Of a stretch of 44,478 nucleotides of DNA, positions 37,201 to 44,478 are shown in pieces. Made by a program: the position numbers and the translations under genes. Below the pieces are notes generated by a model that did not search any database, was not told the DNA's origin, and saw nothing but the letters and a program-made list of their open reading frames with translations. The stretch spans positions 1 to 44,478 of the forward strand of contig NZ_JAUMTZ010000016.1 of the NCBI RefSeq assembly GCF_030530945.1, written 5' to 3'. Origin of the DNA: Kocuria sp. (lineage in GTDB: Bacteria > Actinomycetota > Actinomycetes > Actinomycetales > Micrococcaceae). The number at the start of each line of letters is the position of its first letter. The first letter of the stretch is position 1.

Positions 37201-39252
37201 GTCCGTGGGCCGCTGACCAGCGCATGGACGTGGCTGCGGAGCATCGTGTCCCAGGTCTGGGGCGCGATCCGTGGCGCTGTGTCCTCGGCCTGGTCCTGGG
37301 TGCGAGACGCCGTCCTGACCCCGCTGATCAACTTCCTGCGCGGGGCGCTCACCTCGGCGTGGCGCTGGGTGTCCACGATCGTCGCCCAGGTGTGGAGTGG
37401 CATCAGCAGGTCCGTTTCGAGCACATGGAACTTCGTGCGTGGGTCGATCCTGCAGCCAATGATCAACTTCCTGCGCACCAACGTGGTCAACGCGTGGAAC
37501 GCAGCGAAGGACGGCATCAGCCGCGCCTGGAACGCGGTCAAGTCCATCGTGGACAAGCCCGTGGACTTCGTGATCAACACCGTCATCAACGGCGGGTTCA
37601 TCAAGAACTTCAACAAGGTCGCGAGCAAGTTCGGCATCGGCACGATCGACGAGATCCACTACAAGGGCCTCGCCCGCGGCGGTGTCGTCCCCGGCTACCA
37701 GCGACGCAAGGTGGACGACCACCTCGCTCCGGTCGCCGGCGGTGGGGTGCAGCCCCTGCGGGGCGGTGAGGGCATCCTCGTGCCCGAGGCCACCCGCGCT
37801 CTCGGGCCCTCCTGGATCCACGGGATGAATGCGGCCGCGAACAACGGCGGCGTGTCCGGTGCCCAGTCCTGGCTGGACGATCACAAGCCGTCCATCGAGA
37901 CGTTCCCGAAGGACAACGACAAGCGGTTCGCCGTGGGACCCCCGGGCGGCCCGTCCGGCGGGCTGTGGTCCTCGAACCAGGCGCGGGCCTCGCAGCTGGG
38001 CTACTTCATGGTGCCCCGCGGGTCCCTGGCGGGCGTGAGCTTCGAGTCCGCGGCGCGGGCCTGGATGGGCCGCTCCGCGCTGGACATCCGCATGGGCTCC
38101 GGTGGTCCCGGCGTGCAGTCGATCTCCGGCGGCGGCGGCGGCCCGTGGGGTTACGCAACCTCGGACGGGCGGATCACGATCACCCCGGGCGGCCCGTCCG
38201 CTGTGGGCAAGGACGCCGTGCGCGGCACCATCGCCCACGAGATCGGCCACGTCCTGTCCCTGAACCACCCGCCCGGCGGGTACGGGGCCACGGGCTCGAT
38301 CATGTCCGCGGGCATGAACGGCGGCTACTGGCCCTCGTCCACGGACTACGCGAAGCTGGCGGAGATCTACGGCGAGCCGGGCAAGGGCGTCAAGAAGTAT
38401 GACGACCCGGGCGGAGGCGGGGGCGGCGGGATCCTCTCCGGCCTGCTGGACCTGATCGGGTTCGACAAGCTGCTCGAGAAGATCCCCGGCGCCGGGTTCG
38501 CCAAGGACCTCATGGTGGGTGCGGCCAAGCACACCTGGGAGGCGTTCAAATCCTGGGCGGCGTCCGTCATCAACCCGTTCGACGGCGGGGACTCCGAGGT
38601 GGCCTCCGGCCAGTCCGCGGAGTCCTGGCGCGACACGGTGATCGAGGCGCTCAAGAAGGCCGGCCTGCCCGCCACGAAGCCGTATCAGGACGCGTGGGTC
38701 AAGCAGATCGACACCGAGTCCGGCGGTGACCCCAACGCGGTCCAGGGCGCCATCGGGGACGTGAACAACGCCACGGGCGACCTCGGCAAGGGCCTCGTGC
38801 AGGTCATCGGCTCGACGTTCGCCGCGAGTCGGGACCCGTCGCTGCCGAACAACCAGTTCGACCCGCTCGCCAACCTCGTCGCCGGCATGCGCTACGCCAA
38901 GGGGAAGTTCGGCGTCGAGGGCATGCTGGGCGCCATCGGTAAGGGCCACGGCTACGCGCTCGGCGGCATCCTCCCGGAGAACCTCACCAGCCACATCTTC
39001 GACGGTGGCGGCTGGCTGCGGAAGACCACGGACCCGATGCTCGTGCACCACCGCGAGTCCAAGCCCGATGCGGTGCTCACGAACGGCCAGTTCGCGGACT
39101 TCCACGCACTGGCCGAGTCGGTGCGCACGGACGGCGCCCGCGGCCCCATGGAGAACCACTTCCACTTCGAGGGCACCGCGGACGACCCCGACCACATCGG
39201 CCGGCGGGCATCCGAGGCGCTCGCGTTCGAGCTGATGAGAGCAGGTGTGTGA
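34261..39252 (+). CDS. Tape measure protein with metzincin-like and transglycosylase-like domains
   Basis: A 1663-residue protein that sets tail length and enters the host envelope. The N-terminus (NLGTLYVAIVPTTKGI) is typical. Four 39-residue repeats lie at about 81-236, and a conserved tape-measure domain near 310-520 (SRGVPVLKFLSDQLGVTTQD). A long membrane-prone region of strings of V/L/I helices lies at about 630-830, and four 45-residue Trp-rich repeats at about 920-1100. A metzincin-like zinc site follows: HEIGHVLSLNH (H1326, E1327, H1330, H1336) with Met-turn SIMSAG (M1348). The final domain is lytic-transglycosylase-like: IDTESGGDPNAVQG with E1486, then GKGLVQVIGSTF. GTG 34261 is preferred, with CGGAGG upstream. 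Confidence 0.88.
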   Translation: MANLGTLYVAIVPTTKGISGQIYKEMAPEVTKATEKVGRLAGQSLSQEISGALGGLSSSTRTLGSDLAKAMAPAVSAVSRFTDGFRSAEAAASSFTGKMGTAGGAARKVAENALTMGNNFRAGFSDAKAAASSFTGYVGTVGGAVRKVADAAVLPGKNLVAGFNDAKAAGSSFTGTMGTIGGMVRKVADTAALPGRNLVSGFRDASAASSSLTGTLGTIGGAVRRVSDSAVAVGRSAVGMSRTVAAGVSSAMSGVTTVVGGVRSSFSTFGSSVSQAFAPISERVQTVGSQIAGLGGAAVTAGTTVVGAIGAIAAAGGFNRAVQIEQAQAKLIGLGNSTQDVEKIMENANAAVKGTSAALNESATVAAAAVASGVAPGEDLERVLRTINDTAGIAGISMQDAGTIFNSVLARGKLQGDDLLQLSSRGVPVLKFLSDQLGVTTQDVSKMVEKGQIDFDTFESAMRAGVGGSAVAMGKTTSGALSNLSTAISRFGANVITPFMPIIQNLALGLTDAFDNLGKVVKPVAATVAGALVAMVQPGSLVATAFQVISDKAASFRDTVAGVVGAIPAPALAGIAGAAGLLAAKLGAIVSSGIGSLISSVLGKLPIIGGALAQVTSGAGILTRALTFLSGPVGLIITIVGAAIASSSELQGTLGALATTVMGLVAQVAGQLAPVFTMIAQTVLPLLVGLFQLVVQTVAQLLVAILPLVSTLLTQLVPVIVQLITTLLPPLVQIFGLVVQVVGALLTAIMPLITTLLSLLIPVLQFVVTVVAALASGILTLIGAAITWLTTVAVPAMGLALQAIGAFFSWLWTGVVQPVWTWIQGAISNVITWITTIVVPWVQAAMAALGLAFSWLYVNVVQPIWNGIKVFIAAVVAVILTIWQGLTWFVQNVLGPVWNWLYVNAIQPAWTAIRNVISAAWSWIRDAVLTPLMNFVRGPLTAAWNWIRNVVAQVWGAIRTAVSSAWSWVRDAVLTPLINFVRGPLTSAWTWLRSIVSQVWGAIRGAVSSAWSWVRDAVLTPLINFLRGALTSAWRWVSTIVAQVWSGISRSVSSTWNFVRGSILQPMINFLRTNVVNAWNAAKDGISRAWNAVKSIVDKPVDFVINTVINGGFIKNFNKVASKFGIGTIDEIHYKGLARGGVVPGYQRRKVDDHLAPVAGGGVQPLRGGEGILVPEATRALGPSWIHGMNAAANNGGVSGAQSWLDDHKPSIETFPKDNDKRFAVGPPGGPSGGLWSSNQARASQLGYFMVPRGSLAGVSFESAARAWMGRSALDIRMGSGGPGVQSISGGGGGPWGYATSDGRITITPGGPSAVGKDAVRGTIAHEIGHVLSLNHPPGGYGATGSIMSAGMNGGYWPSSTDYAKLAEIYGEPGKGVKKYDDPGGGGGGGILSGLLDLIGFDKLLEKIPGAGFAKDLMVGAAKHTWEAFKSWAASVINPFDGGDSEVASGQSAESWRDTVIEALKKAGLPATKPYQDAWVKQIDTESGGDPNAVQGAIGDVNNATGDLGKGLVQVIGSTFAASRDPSLPNNQFDPLANLVAGMRYAKGKFGVEGMLGAIGKGHGYALGGILPENLTSHIFDGGGWLRKTTDPMLVHHRESKPDAVLTNGQFADFHALAESVRTDGARGPMENHFHFEGTADDPDHIGRRASEALAFELMRAGV
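34501..34968 (+). repeat. Four 117-bp tandem coding repeats in the tape measure
   Basis: Units start at 34501, 34618, 34735 and 34852, exactly 117 bp apart. They encode 39-residue repeats with the shared core AAASSFTG then GT-x-GGAVRKVAD. The copies have diverged at DNA level, so they are old duplications; they add fixed length to the tail ruler. Confidence 0.75.
37018..37557 (+). repeat. Four 135-bp Trp-rich coding repeats in the tape measure
   Basis: Units begin at 37018, 37153, 37288 and 37423. Each encodes 45 residues of the form AWSWVRDAVLTPLINFVRG, then LTSAWTWLRSIVSQVW; the last copy is degenerate. Trp-rich amphipathic repeats in tape measures probably form helices that contact the tube or membranes. 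Confidence 0.75.
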
Positions 39253-40115
39253 TGCACGAGTACAGCGACCGTCTCGTGACGCTCGAGTGGGCGGACCAGG
39301 TGCTGCGCCTCTCGAACCGGGAGAACGACTCGGACGAGGAGCACTGGCTCACGAACCTCACCGGCTGGTACGGCGGAGTCGGGGTCAGCGGCGACATGCC
39401 CCAGAGGACCCTGGGTCACGGCCTGTTCCCGCGCACCGCGGTGCGCACGGGCCGTGACCTGACCCTCTCGGGGTCGCTGTACTTCCGGCAGGAGGAGTGG
39501 CGGGACCTCGCGGACCGCTACGTGTCCGGGATCCTCTGGGACGGGCAGTTCGGGACGCTGACCTACACGGTGGAGGGGCTCGAGCTGTCCACCCGGGTGC
39601 GCCTGGACGGGGAGGTCAAGCACGCGACCAAGGGGTTCGAGTGGATCGACCTGGAGGTCCCGCTCACGGCCCCGGATCCGTTCCTGTACGCTCCGCCGGT
39701 CACCGCCCAGGTGTCCCCGCCCGGGGCGGGTGTGGGGTTCTCCTGGGCGAACGGGGTGTTTCCTGGCGGCGGGGTGGAGTGGCACGAGGGCCGCAACACC
39801 TCAGCGCGGATCGTGAACGAGGGGAACGCGGATGCGTACCCCACGGTCCGGGTCCAGGGCTCCTGGCCGAACGGGTTCAGGCTCACGGACGGCCGCCACG
39901 CGGTCGAGTATCCGCACGCGGTCTACGACCAGTCCCCGGTGGTGGTGGACATGCGCGCCGGGTCCGTGTCGGTGCGCGGCGCGGACCAGACGCACCGGCT
40001 CACGCGCCGCCAGTGGTTCAAGGTGCCCCCGCGGGGCGCGATCACCGTGCGCGCCGAGCAGTTCGCCCCGTCCACCGGGTGGGCGGACATCACCCTTCAA
40101 TCGACCTACATCTAG
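39252..40115 (+). CDS. Distal tail protein (Dit-like)
   Basis: A 287-residue protein immediately after the tape measure. The N-terminal domain (LVTLEWADQVLRLSNREN, TGRDLTLSGSLYFRQEEWRD, GQFGTLTYTVEGLELSTRVR) follows the beta-barrel pattern of siphovirus distal tail proteins. The C-terminal domain (NEGNADAYPTVRVQGSWPNG, VDMRAGSVSVRGAD) is galectin-like, as in long Dits. It forms the hexameric hub to which minor tail proteins attach. ATG 39252 overlaps the tape-measure stop. Confidence 0.8.
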   Translation: MHEYSDRLVTLEWADQVLRLSNRENDSDEEHWLTNLTGWYGGVGVSGDMPQRTLGHGLFPRTAVRTGRDLTLSGSLYFRQEEWRDLADRYVSGILWDGQFGTLTYTVEGLELSTRVRLDGEVKHATKGFEWIDLEVPLTAPDPFLYAPPVTAQVSPPGAGVGFSWANGVFPGGGVEWHEGRNTSARIVNEGNADAYPTVRVQGSWPNGFRLTDGRHAVEYPHAVYDQSPVVVDMRAGSVSVRGADQTHRLTRRQWFKVPPRGAITVRAEQFAPSTGWADITLQSTYI

Positions 40116-40123
40116 GAGGACTC

Positions 40124-41026
40124 ATGTCCACAGCCTGGGGCATCCCCGACCTGCGCGACGAGAACGGCGTCATCATCGACGCCACCACCCCGCAGGACAT
40201 GCAGCTGATCATCGACGCGCAGTACCAGAACGCCGGGATCCTCACCGGCGCGTACATCGGGCTGCGCTCGGACCTGAAGGTCGACGTGTACGACGGCGCC
40301 GTGGTGATGAAATGGAACAACCGCGGCAGCGTGCTGGTGCCGGTGTACCGGCAGACCATCACCCTCGATCCGCCCCCGGCCACCGGGGACGTGACCGTCT
40401 CCTTCTACGTGGAGCAGGCCGACACGGCCACCTCGAAGGCCGCCTCGGTGGTGATGACCACGGGCACAGTGCCGGCGGGCCGGGTGGTGCTGGACAAGAT
40501 CCTCGTCCCGGCTGGGACCACGAAGACCTCGTCCTGCACCCGGGTGTGGGATCGGCAGTACGCGATGCACTCCCAGTCCACGCTCGGCAGCCTGTCGGTG
40601 GCGGTGGACCAGGGCGGGGACGTGCGGAAGAAGGGCACGAAGTACAAGAAGTGCTCCCAGCGGTTCACGGTGGACACCGACCGCGGGGTGAACGTGAAGC
40701 TCTCGATCACCGCCGGGCGCACGAACGCCTCCGGGGTGTCGTCCATCGGCACGGTCGCCGGCACCGCGGGCTCGCTGCGGTACAGCCTGTTCATCGACGA
40801 CGAGCTCGTGAAGACCTTCGAGGTCGGTATCGACCGGCGGTGGACGACCGTGCAGGTCGAGTCGATGCACAAGGTCGCCCGCGGGGCGCACACCGCGCAC
40901 GTGGTCTCCCAGTGGGCCGACGACGGGGACATGACCGGCAACACGTGCTGGGTGGTGCGGTGGGGCGGCACGGACAAGTTCCCCGGGGACGCGCTGACGG
41001 TCTACGACGCGGGGGTGTCGGTGTGA
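40124..41026 (+). CDS. Minor tail protein
   Basis: A 300-residue beta-rich protein. The N-terminal TTPQDMQLIIDAQYQNAGIL and GLRSDLKVDVYDGAVVMKWN suggest a tail-tip attachment domain. The C-terminal half (GSLRYSLFIDDELVKTFEVG, GAHTAHVVSQWADDGDM) resembles a carbohydrate-binding-like sandwich. It may contact the cell wall. RBS AGGAGG precedes ATG 40124. The next gene overlaps by GTGA. Confidence 0.7.
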   Translation: MSTAWGIPDLRDENGVIIDATTPQDMQLIIDAQYQNAGILTGAYIGLRSDLKVDVYDGAVVMKWNNRGSVLVPVYRQTITLDPPPATGDVTVSFYVEQADTATSKAASVVMTTGTVPAGRVVLDKILVPAGTTKTSSCTRVWDRQYAMHSQSTLGSLSVAVDQGGDVRKKGTKYKKCSQRFTVDTDRGVNVKLSITAGRTNASGVSSIGTVAGTAGSLRYSLFIDDELVKTFEVGIDRRWTTVQVESMHKVARGAHTAHVVSQWADDGDMTGNTCWVVRWGGTDKFPGDALTVYDAGVSV

Positions 41027-42144
41027 GCTGGCAGGTGAACCTCGTGGAGACCGTCACCGGGCAGGTGGGCCGCACGCTGTCACCGGAGTCCGGGACGTGG
41101 GCGATCGAGCTGAACAAGGCCGACTCCGGGTCCGTGAAGGTCTCCAAGGACGACGTCGCGGACATCGACCGGCGGCGCCTGTCCCCGTGGTGGGCCTCGG
41201 TGCTTTTCTCCTACGTCACCCCGGACGGGCGGGTGATCCCGGTGTGCGGCGGGCCCATCGTCTCTTGGCCGGCCGAGGACGAGCACAGCATCACCCTGGA
41301 CTGGCGCGGGATGCGCGAGATGTTCACCAAGCGCCACCTCGAGAAGAACTACACGCTGCGCGGCCTGTCGCTGGGCACGATCGCCTGGGAGGTCGTCCAG
41401 GCGGGGATGGACCGCCCCGCCGGGGGCCTGCCGGTCGTGCACGGCTCCCCGTACGAGTCGAAGTCCACGCTGAACGAGCGCACCTACGAGGCGTGGAACC
41501 TGGCGAACAACAACTGCGAGAAGCGGCTCACGGAGCTCACGAACGTGATCAACGGGCCGGACATGATGTTCCGGCCCGAGTGGGCCGACGAAGACATGAC
41601 CCGGGTGCGGTGGGCCTTCGTGCACGGCACGTCCTGGGACCCCACGATCGCCCAGGACACGACGATGGTGTGGGACACCACCGCCGCGGCCACCCACGTC
41701 ACCAGCCCCTCCGTCACCTCGGACGGTACCCAGATCGTCACCCGCGTGTTCGGCACCGGCGCCGGGGAGGGCGAGAAGACCACCCGCACGCAGGCCGAGT
41801 CCCTGGCCCTGATCCGGGAAGGGTGGCCGGCGCTGGAGTCGGTGATCTCCGACCAGGACCAGGCCAAGGCCGAGCCGATCCGGCAGAAGTGCTTGGGCGA
41901 GCTCGCGGACTCCCGGCGGATGGTCGACCAGCTCTCGGTGACGGTGTACGCCGCGCACGAGGCGTCCCCGTGGGGCACCTGGCATGTGGGCGACACGGTG
42001 ACCGTGGTCCTCACCGACGACTGGTGGTCGATCCCCGGCGGGGCACACGACATGGACATCATCAAGGCCTCCGGGGACCTCACGGACATGGTGAAGGTCG
42101 AGCTGCAGCAGGGCCAGTGGTACGCCCCGGCCGATCTGATCTAG
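41023..42144 (+). CDS. Minor tail protein (tail-hub/Gp37-like)
   Basis: A 373-residue protein, GTG 41023 overlapping the previous stop. It contains WAIELNKADSGSVKVSKDDV, SITLDWRGMREMFTKRHLEK and, near the end, GTWHVGDTVTVVLTDDWWSI, a strand-rich arrangement typical of tail-hub proteins of actinophage siphoviruses (similar in spirit to Tal/gpK-type hubs). It links the distal tail ring to receptor-binding proteins. No lytic motif is seen. Confidence 0.7.
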   Translation: MSWQVNLVETVTGQVGRTLSPESGTWAIELNKADSGSVKVSKDDVADIDRRRLSPWWASVLFSYVTPDGRVIPVCGGPIVSWPAEDEHSITLDWRGMREMFTKRHLEKNYTLRGLSLGTIAWEVVQAGMDRPAGGLPVVHGSPYESKSTLNERTYEAWNLANNNCEKRLTELTNVINGPDMMFRPEWADEDMTRVRWAFVHGTSWDPTIAQDTTMVWDTTAAATHVTSPSVTSDGTQIVTRVFGTGAGEGEKTTRTQAESLALIREGWPALESVISDQDQAKAEPIRQKCLGELADSRRMVDQLSVTVYAAHEASPWGTWHVGDTVTVVLTDDWWSIPGGAHDMDIIKASGDLTDMVKVELQQGQWYAPADLI

Positions 42145-42153
42145 GAGGCGGAC

Positions 42154-43359
42154 ATGCCACAGCGGCAGAACTTGAAGCCGGCGCTGGCGGACACGCTGCG
42201 TCAGCTGCGCAATGACGTCCAGTCCGGGGCCACCGTCGCCCACGGGGTGAAGACCGTCCAGCCCGGTGAGGGCCTGCAGCTGGTCCCCCCGGAGGGCGGG
42301 GCGGAGATCTTCTGGGACTGGGAGACCGCGAACACGTGGGACACCCGGATCCAGGAGGGGGCGGCGCTGATCGACCAGACCCGGGCCACGCTCGCGCAGA
42401 CCGAGCAGACCCTCGCGGACGCGCAGGACCGGATCGGGCGGGTCGCGGCCGGGGAGATCGAGAAGATCGACGGGCACATCATCCTCAACGGCACCGTCGA
42501 CACCCCGGCGCTGAACGTCACCGGGGAGATGGCCGCGGCCATCGTGAAGTCGATGACCTCGGAGACGAAGAAGTTGGTGGTCACGGAGGAGGCGATCCTC
42601 AACCGGGCCACGGTGCTGGAGGGCCTGGTCACCTCGGAGCTGATCTCCCAGAAGGCGAACATTGCGGACCTCGCGGCCCGCATCATCACCTCGGGGAAGC
42701 TGCAGACAGACACGGCCGCGAACCGTGGGGTGAAGATCGACAACGCGGGCATCCGGGCGTGGGACGACACAGGACAGCAGACCATTCGCCTGAATGGGGC
42801 GGACAACCTCGTGCAGGGCACGTTCCAGACTGGGACCACCGGGGCGCGCATCAAGATCAACGCGGTGAACACCACCGCGTTCATGGACCTATACGGCAAC
42901 AGCGGCGGCCTTGACCACGGCACGATCTACTACGACGCAGCGGTCGCCGGCAAGACGGACGCCGCGCTGACACTGACCGCAATCAGGGACTACTCCAGCA
43001 ACCCATCAAACCCATCGCTGCGGCTGTTCCCCACACGGGGGACGTTCGCGTTCCAGGGTGTGTGGGCGGGCAACACGGACCCGCTGAAGTTCGTGGTCCT
43101 GCAGAACGCCGCCGGCCTCGGGCCCAACGCCTACGCGACCATCCGCGTCGCGTACTCCTCCCCGTTCCCCACCGTCGCGGACACCACCCGCATCCCCGTG
43201 ATGTCCGTGGAGTCCGCAACCGGCGCCGACGTCATGGCGACCATCGTGTCCCAGACGCAGACGGCGATCACGGTCAACGTCGTGAACAAGTCCAGCGGCA
43301 AGGCCTCGGGAACGGTGATCGTGAAAATCGCAACGTTCGTGACAGATATGACGTGGTAA
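42154..43359 (+). CDS. Minor tail protein/receptor-binding candidate
   Basis: A 401-residue protein with the layout of a tail fibre. The N-terminal attachment part (NLKPALADTLRQLRNDVQSG) is followed by a long helical stalk (RIQEGAALIDQTRATLAQTE, IVKSMTSETKKLVVTEEAIL) likely to trimerise. ANIADLAARIITSGKLQTDT is a motif frequent in phage tail-tip fibres. The C-terminal beta-rich head (from about 220) has Gly/Ala/Thr strands. It is the last and most specific of the tail genes, hence the likely host-recognition protein. RBS AGGAGG precedes ATG 42154. Confidence 0.72.
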   Translation: MPQRQNLKPALADTLRQLRNDVQSGATVAHGVKTVQPGEGLQLVPPEGGAEIFWDWETANTWDTRIQEGAALIDQTRATLAQTEQTLADAQDRIGRVAAGEIEKIDGHIILNGTVDTPALNVTGEMAAAIVKSMTSETKKLVVTEEAILNRATVLEGLVTSELISQKANIADLAARIITSGKLQTDTAANRGVKIDNAGIRAWDDTGQQTIRLNGADNLVQGTFQTGTTGARIKINAVNTTAFMDLYGNSGGLDHGTIYYDAAVAGKTDAALTLTAIRDYSSNPSNPSLRLFPTRGTFAFQGVWAGNTDPLKFVVLQNAAGLGPNAYATIRVAYSSPFPTVADTTRIPVMSVESATGADVMATIVSQTQTAITVNVVNKSSGKASGTVIVKIATFVTDMTW

Positions 43360-43372
43360 GGGAGGCAGCACC

Positions 43373-43513
43373 ATGGCCGAGCACAGCAACGACTGGACAG
43401 CCGGTGGATCCGCAGGCGGCGCCGAAGTCCTCGACTTCGGCACCTGGATCGACGGGGAGATGTTCAGCGAGAAGGACGACACGGAAGGACCCACCCATGA
43501 CGCAGACGCCTGA
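43373..43513 (+). CDS. Small acidic hypothetical protein
   Basis: A 46-residue protein, ATG 43373 with RBS GGGAGG, reading MAEHSNDWTAGGSAGG then EVLDFGTWIDGEMFSEKDDT. It follows the tail fibre and overlaps the next small gene by 17 bp in another frame. No family is recognised; it may be a tail-tip or lysis accessory. Confidence 0.55.
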   Translation: MAEHSNDWTAGGSAGGAEVLDFGTWIDGEMFSEKDDTEGPTHDADA

Positions 43514-43646
43514 CCTCACCCCGCAGGACTACCAGCGCATCATCAGCACCCTCTCCGCCCAGAAAGCCCAGGCGGAGCTCGCGGCCCTGGAGTGGCAGGT
43601 CCGCTACGAGGCCGCCACTCGCACCGCTGAGGGGGCGGCCGAGTGA
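43497..43646 (+). CDS. Small coiled-coil hypothetical protein
   Basis: A 49-residue helical protein (DYQRIISTLSAQKAQAELAA, LEWQVRYEAATRTAEGAAE), likely a short coiled coil. ATG 43497 lies after GAAGGA within the end of the preceding gene, and its TGA overlaps the next GTG by 4 bp. Function is unknown. Confidence 0.55.
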   Translation: MTQTPDLTPQDYQRIISTLSAQKAQAELAALEWQVRYEAATRTAEGAAE

Positions 43647-44143
43647 GCGCGTTCATCCCCTCCCACGACCCACCCACCTGGTGGGAGCGGGCCCTGACAC
43701 ACCCCATGATCTGGGTGGCCATGTGGTCCGTGCTCGCGGGCGCCATGCTCGCCGTGTCCCCACTGCTCCCCGAGTTCACCCCCTCCCCGTCCCTGGGGCG
43801 CCTGCCCGGGTGGACAGCGGCCGCGCTTGCCGTCGCCCTCATTGGCGGGGGCCTCTCCGCCACCGTGGGCCTGCTCAACGACTGGGAGAACAGGTCCAGG
43901 GCGTGGAGCACCGAACAAGCCGGGTGGGTGCTCATAGCCGCCGGGTGGGCGTCCTACGCCGTCGTTGTCATCCAGAACTTCCCCGGCTCCCAGTTCGCGT
44001 GGGGCACCGGGGTGATCTTCGTGGTCATCGCCGCGACCCGCGTCACCGCCCTGCACCTCATGGCCCGCCGCACCCGCGCCCGCCTCCGCGAGATCAGGGC
44101 CGCCGCCACCGGCGAGCAGGAGGTGGTCCCGCGTCATGAGTGA
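43643..44143 (+). CDS. Multi-pass membrane protein, possible holin
   Basis: A 166-residue protein with about four hydrophobic helices (WVAMWSVLAGAMLAVSPLLP, AALAVALIGGGLSATVGLL, WVLIAAGWASYAVVVIQNF, VIFVVIAATRVTALHLMARR) and a basic cytoplasmic tail (RRTRARLREIRAAA). Position after the tail fibre, where the lysis cassette is expected, makes a holin plausible; its size is at the upper end for holins. GTG 43643 overlaps the previous stop. Confidence 0.6.
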   Translation: MSAFIPSHDPPTWWERALTHPMIWVAMWSVLAGAMLAVSPLLPEFTPSPSLGRLPGWTAAALAVALIGGGLSATVGLLNDWENRSRAWSTEQAGWVLIAAGWASYAVVVIQNFPGSQFAWGTGVIFVVIAATRVTALHLMARRTRARLREIRAAATGEQEVVPRHE

Positions 44144-44478
44144 AGACAGCATCGTCGCGATCGTCGTCGCGCTCCTCGCCGGTGGTGGGCTGTGGCCGTT
44201 CCTGTCCGCCCTGCTCCCCAAGAAGGACCCGCCGATCCAAAAGTCGGACGCGGAGACCGTGGCTGCGCACACCTCCCAGCAGATGACCCTGGCGCTGCTC
44301 AACGAAGTCCAGGAGGAACTGCGGCAGACAAGGTCCAACGCGGACAAGGAGTTCAAGGCCCGGTTGCGCCTGGAACGCCAGGTGCAGGAGCTGCAGGTCG
44401 ACCGGGAGGAAGACCGCCGGGAGCTGGGCCTGCTCCGCCAGGCCGTGGAAGTCCTCGTCGGGTGGGGCCGCGACATCC
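44136..44478 (+). CDS. Membrane-anchored coiled-coil protein (DUF2746/holin-like), partial
   Basis: The gene is cut by the window edge; 114 codons are visible. It has an N-terminal single transmembrane helix (IVAIVVALLAGGGLWPFLSA), then a long charged coiled coil (LLNEVQEELRQTRSNADKEF, RLRLERQVQELQVDREEDRR). This is the architecture of DUF2746-type phage membrane proteins found in lysis cassettes of actinophages, thought to be holin-like. ATG 44136 overlaps the previous gene by 8 bp. The endolysin presumably lies beyond the window. Confidence 0.6.
   Translation, partial: MSEDSIVAIVVALLAGGGLWPFLSALLPKKDPPIQKSDAETVAAHTSQQMTLALLNEVQEELRQTRSNADKEFKARLRLERQVQELQVDREEDRRELGLLRQAVEVLVGWGRDI

Noticed and set aside
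34501..37557. Regularly spaced repeats considered as a CRISPR array
   Set aside because: The repeats are in-frame coding units of 117 and 135 bp without unique spacers and lie inside the tape measure. I saw no CRISPR array in the window.
35713..39195. 1160-codon leftward open frame opposite the tape measure
   Set aside because: The composition is His/Asp/Gly/Arg repeats mirroring the coding strand. It has no RBS or domain, and the plus strand holds the tape measure.

Overview
The window is high-GC actinobacterial DNA, most likely from Micrococcales/Micrococcaceae (Kocuria- or Arthrobacter-like). The grounds are very GC-rich codons, frequent GTG starts, possible leaderless starts, and the gene families present; the genus is inference. 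About 8.4 kb of host chromosome lies on the left. The left part of a lambdoid-organised, siphovirus-type (HK97-like head, long tail) prophage fills the rest and runs off the right edge before its lysis genes and right attachment site.

Host part (1-8433). A low-GC, homopolymer-rich contig end (1-227) precedes a short-chain dehydrogenase and a NarL/LuxR-type response regulator. Next is a tightly coupled leftward operon of four glycosyltransferases, each joined to the next by a 4-bp GTGA overlap. Peptide deformylase, a YaaA-family protein and a lipoprotein follow. The left attachment site should lie between the lipoprotein start (8433) and the integrase end (8585).

Prophage, regulatory and early part (8585-24729). 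The leftward operon is repressor, ImmA-type protease, tyrosine integrase. It is divergent from a rightward run that starts with an excisionase-like HTH protein and continues through Erf recombinase, HNH nuclease, NrdH and SSB. A second, paralogous repressor/excisionase-like pair sits at 14685-15262. It is followed by a replication initiator with two iteron-like repeats, a probable helicase loader, RusA, many small orphan genes, a low-GC cargo pair (M78 protease plus membrane protein), and a structured RNA/tRNA locus.

Prophage, late part (23462-44478). In order: HNH, terminase small and large subunits, portal fused to a MuF-like domain, prohead protease, capsid, connectors, tail tube, two tail chaperones joined by a -1 frameshift at GGGAAAC, a 1663-aa tape measure carrying a metzincin-like and a transglycosylase-like domain, distal tail and minor tail proteins, and two membrane proteins of holin type.

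The most striking signal is a family of nine 18-bp near-palindromes (consensus TGACCAYAGYTAKGGTCA) spread over 20 kb of the prophage. They lie at the repressor promoter, at gene-block boundaries, inside two strong terminator-like hairpins, and at two putative promoters. This looks like a dispersed repressor-binding or stoperator network, combined with a duplicated repressor/excisionase switch. All functional statements rest on motif reading by eye; no database search was run.
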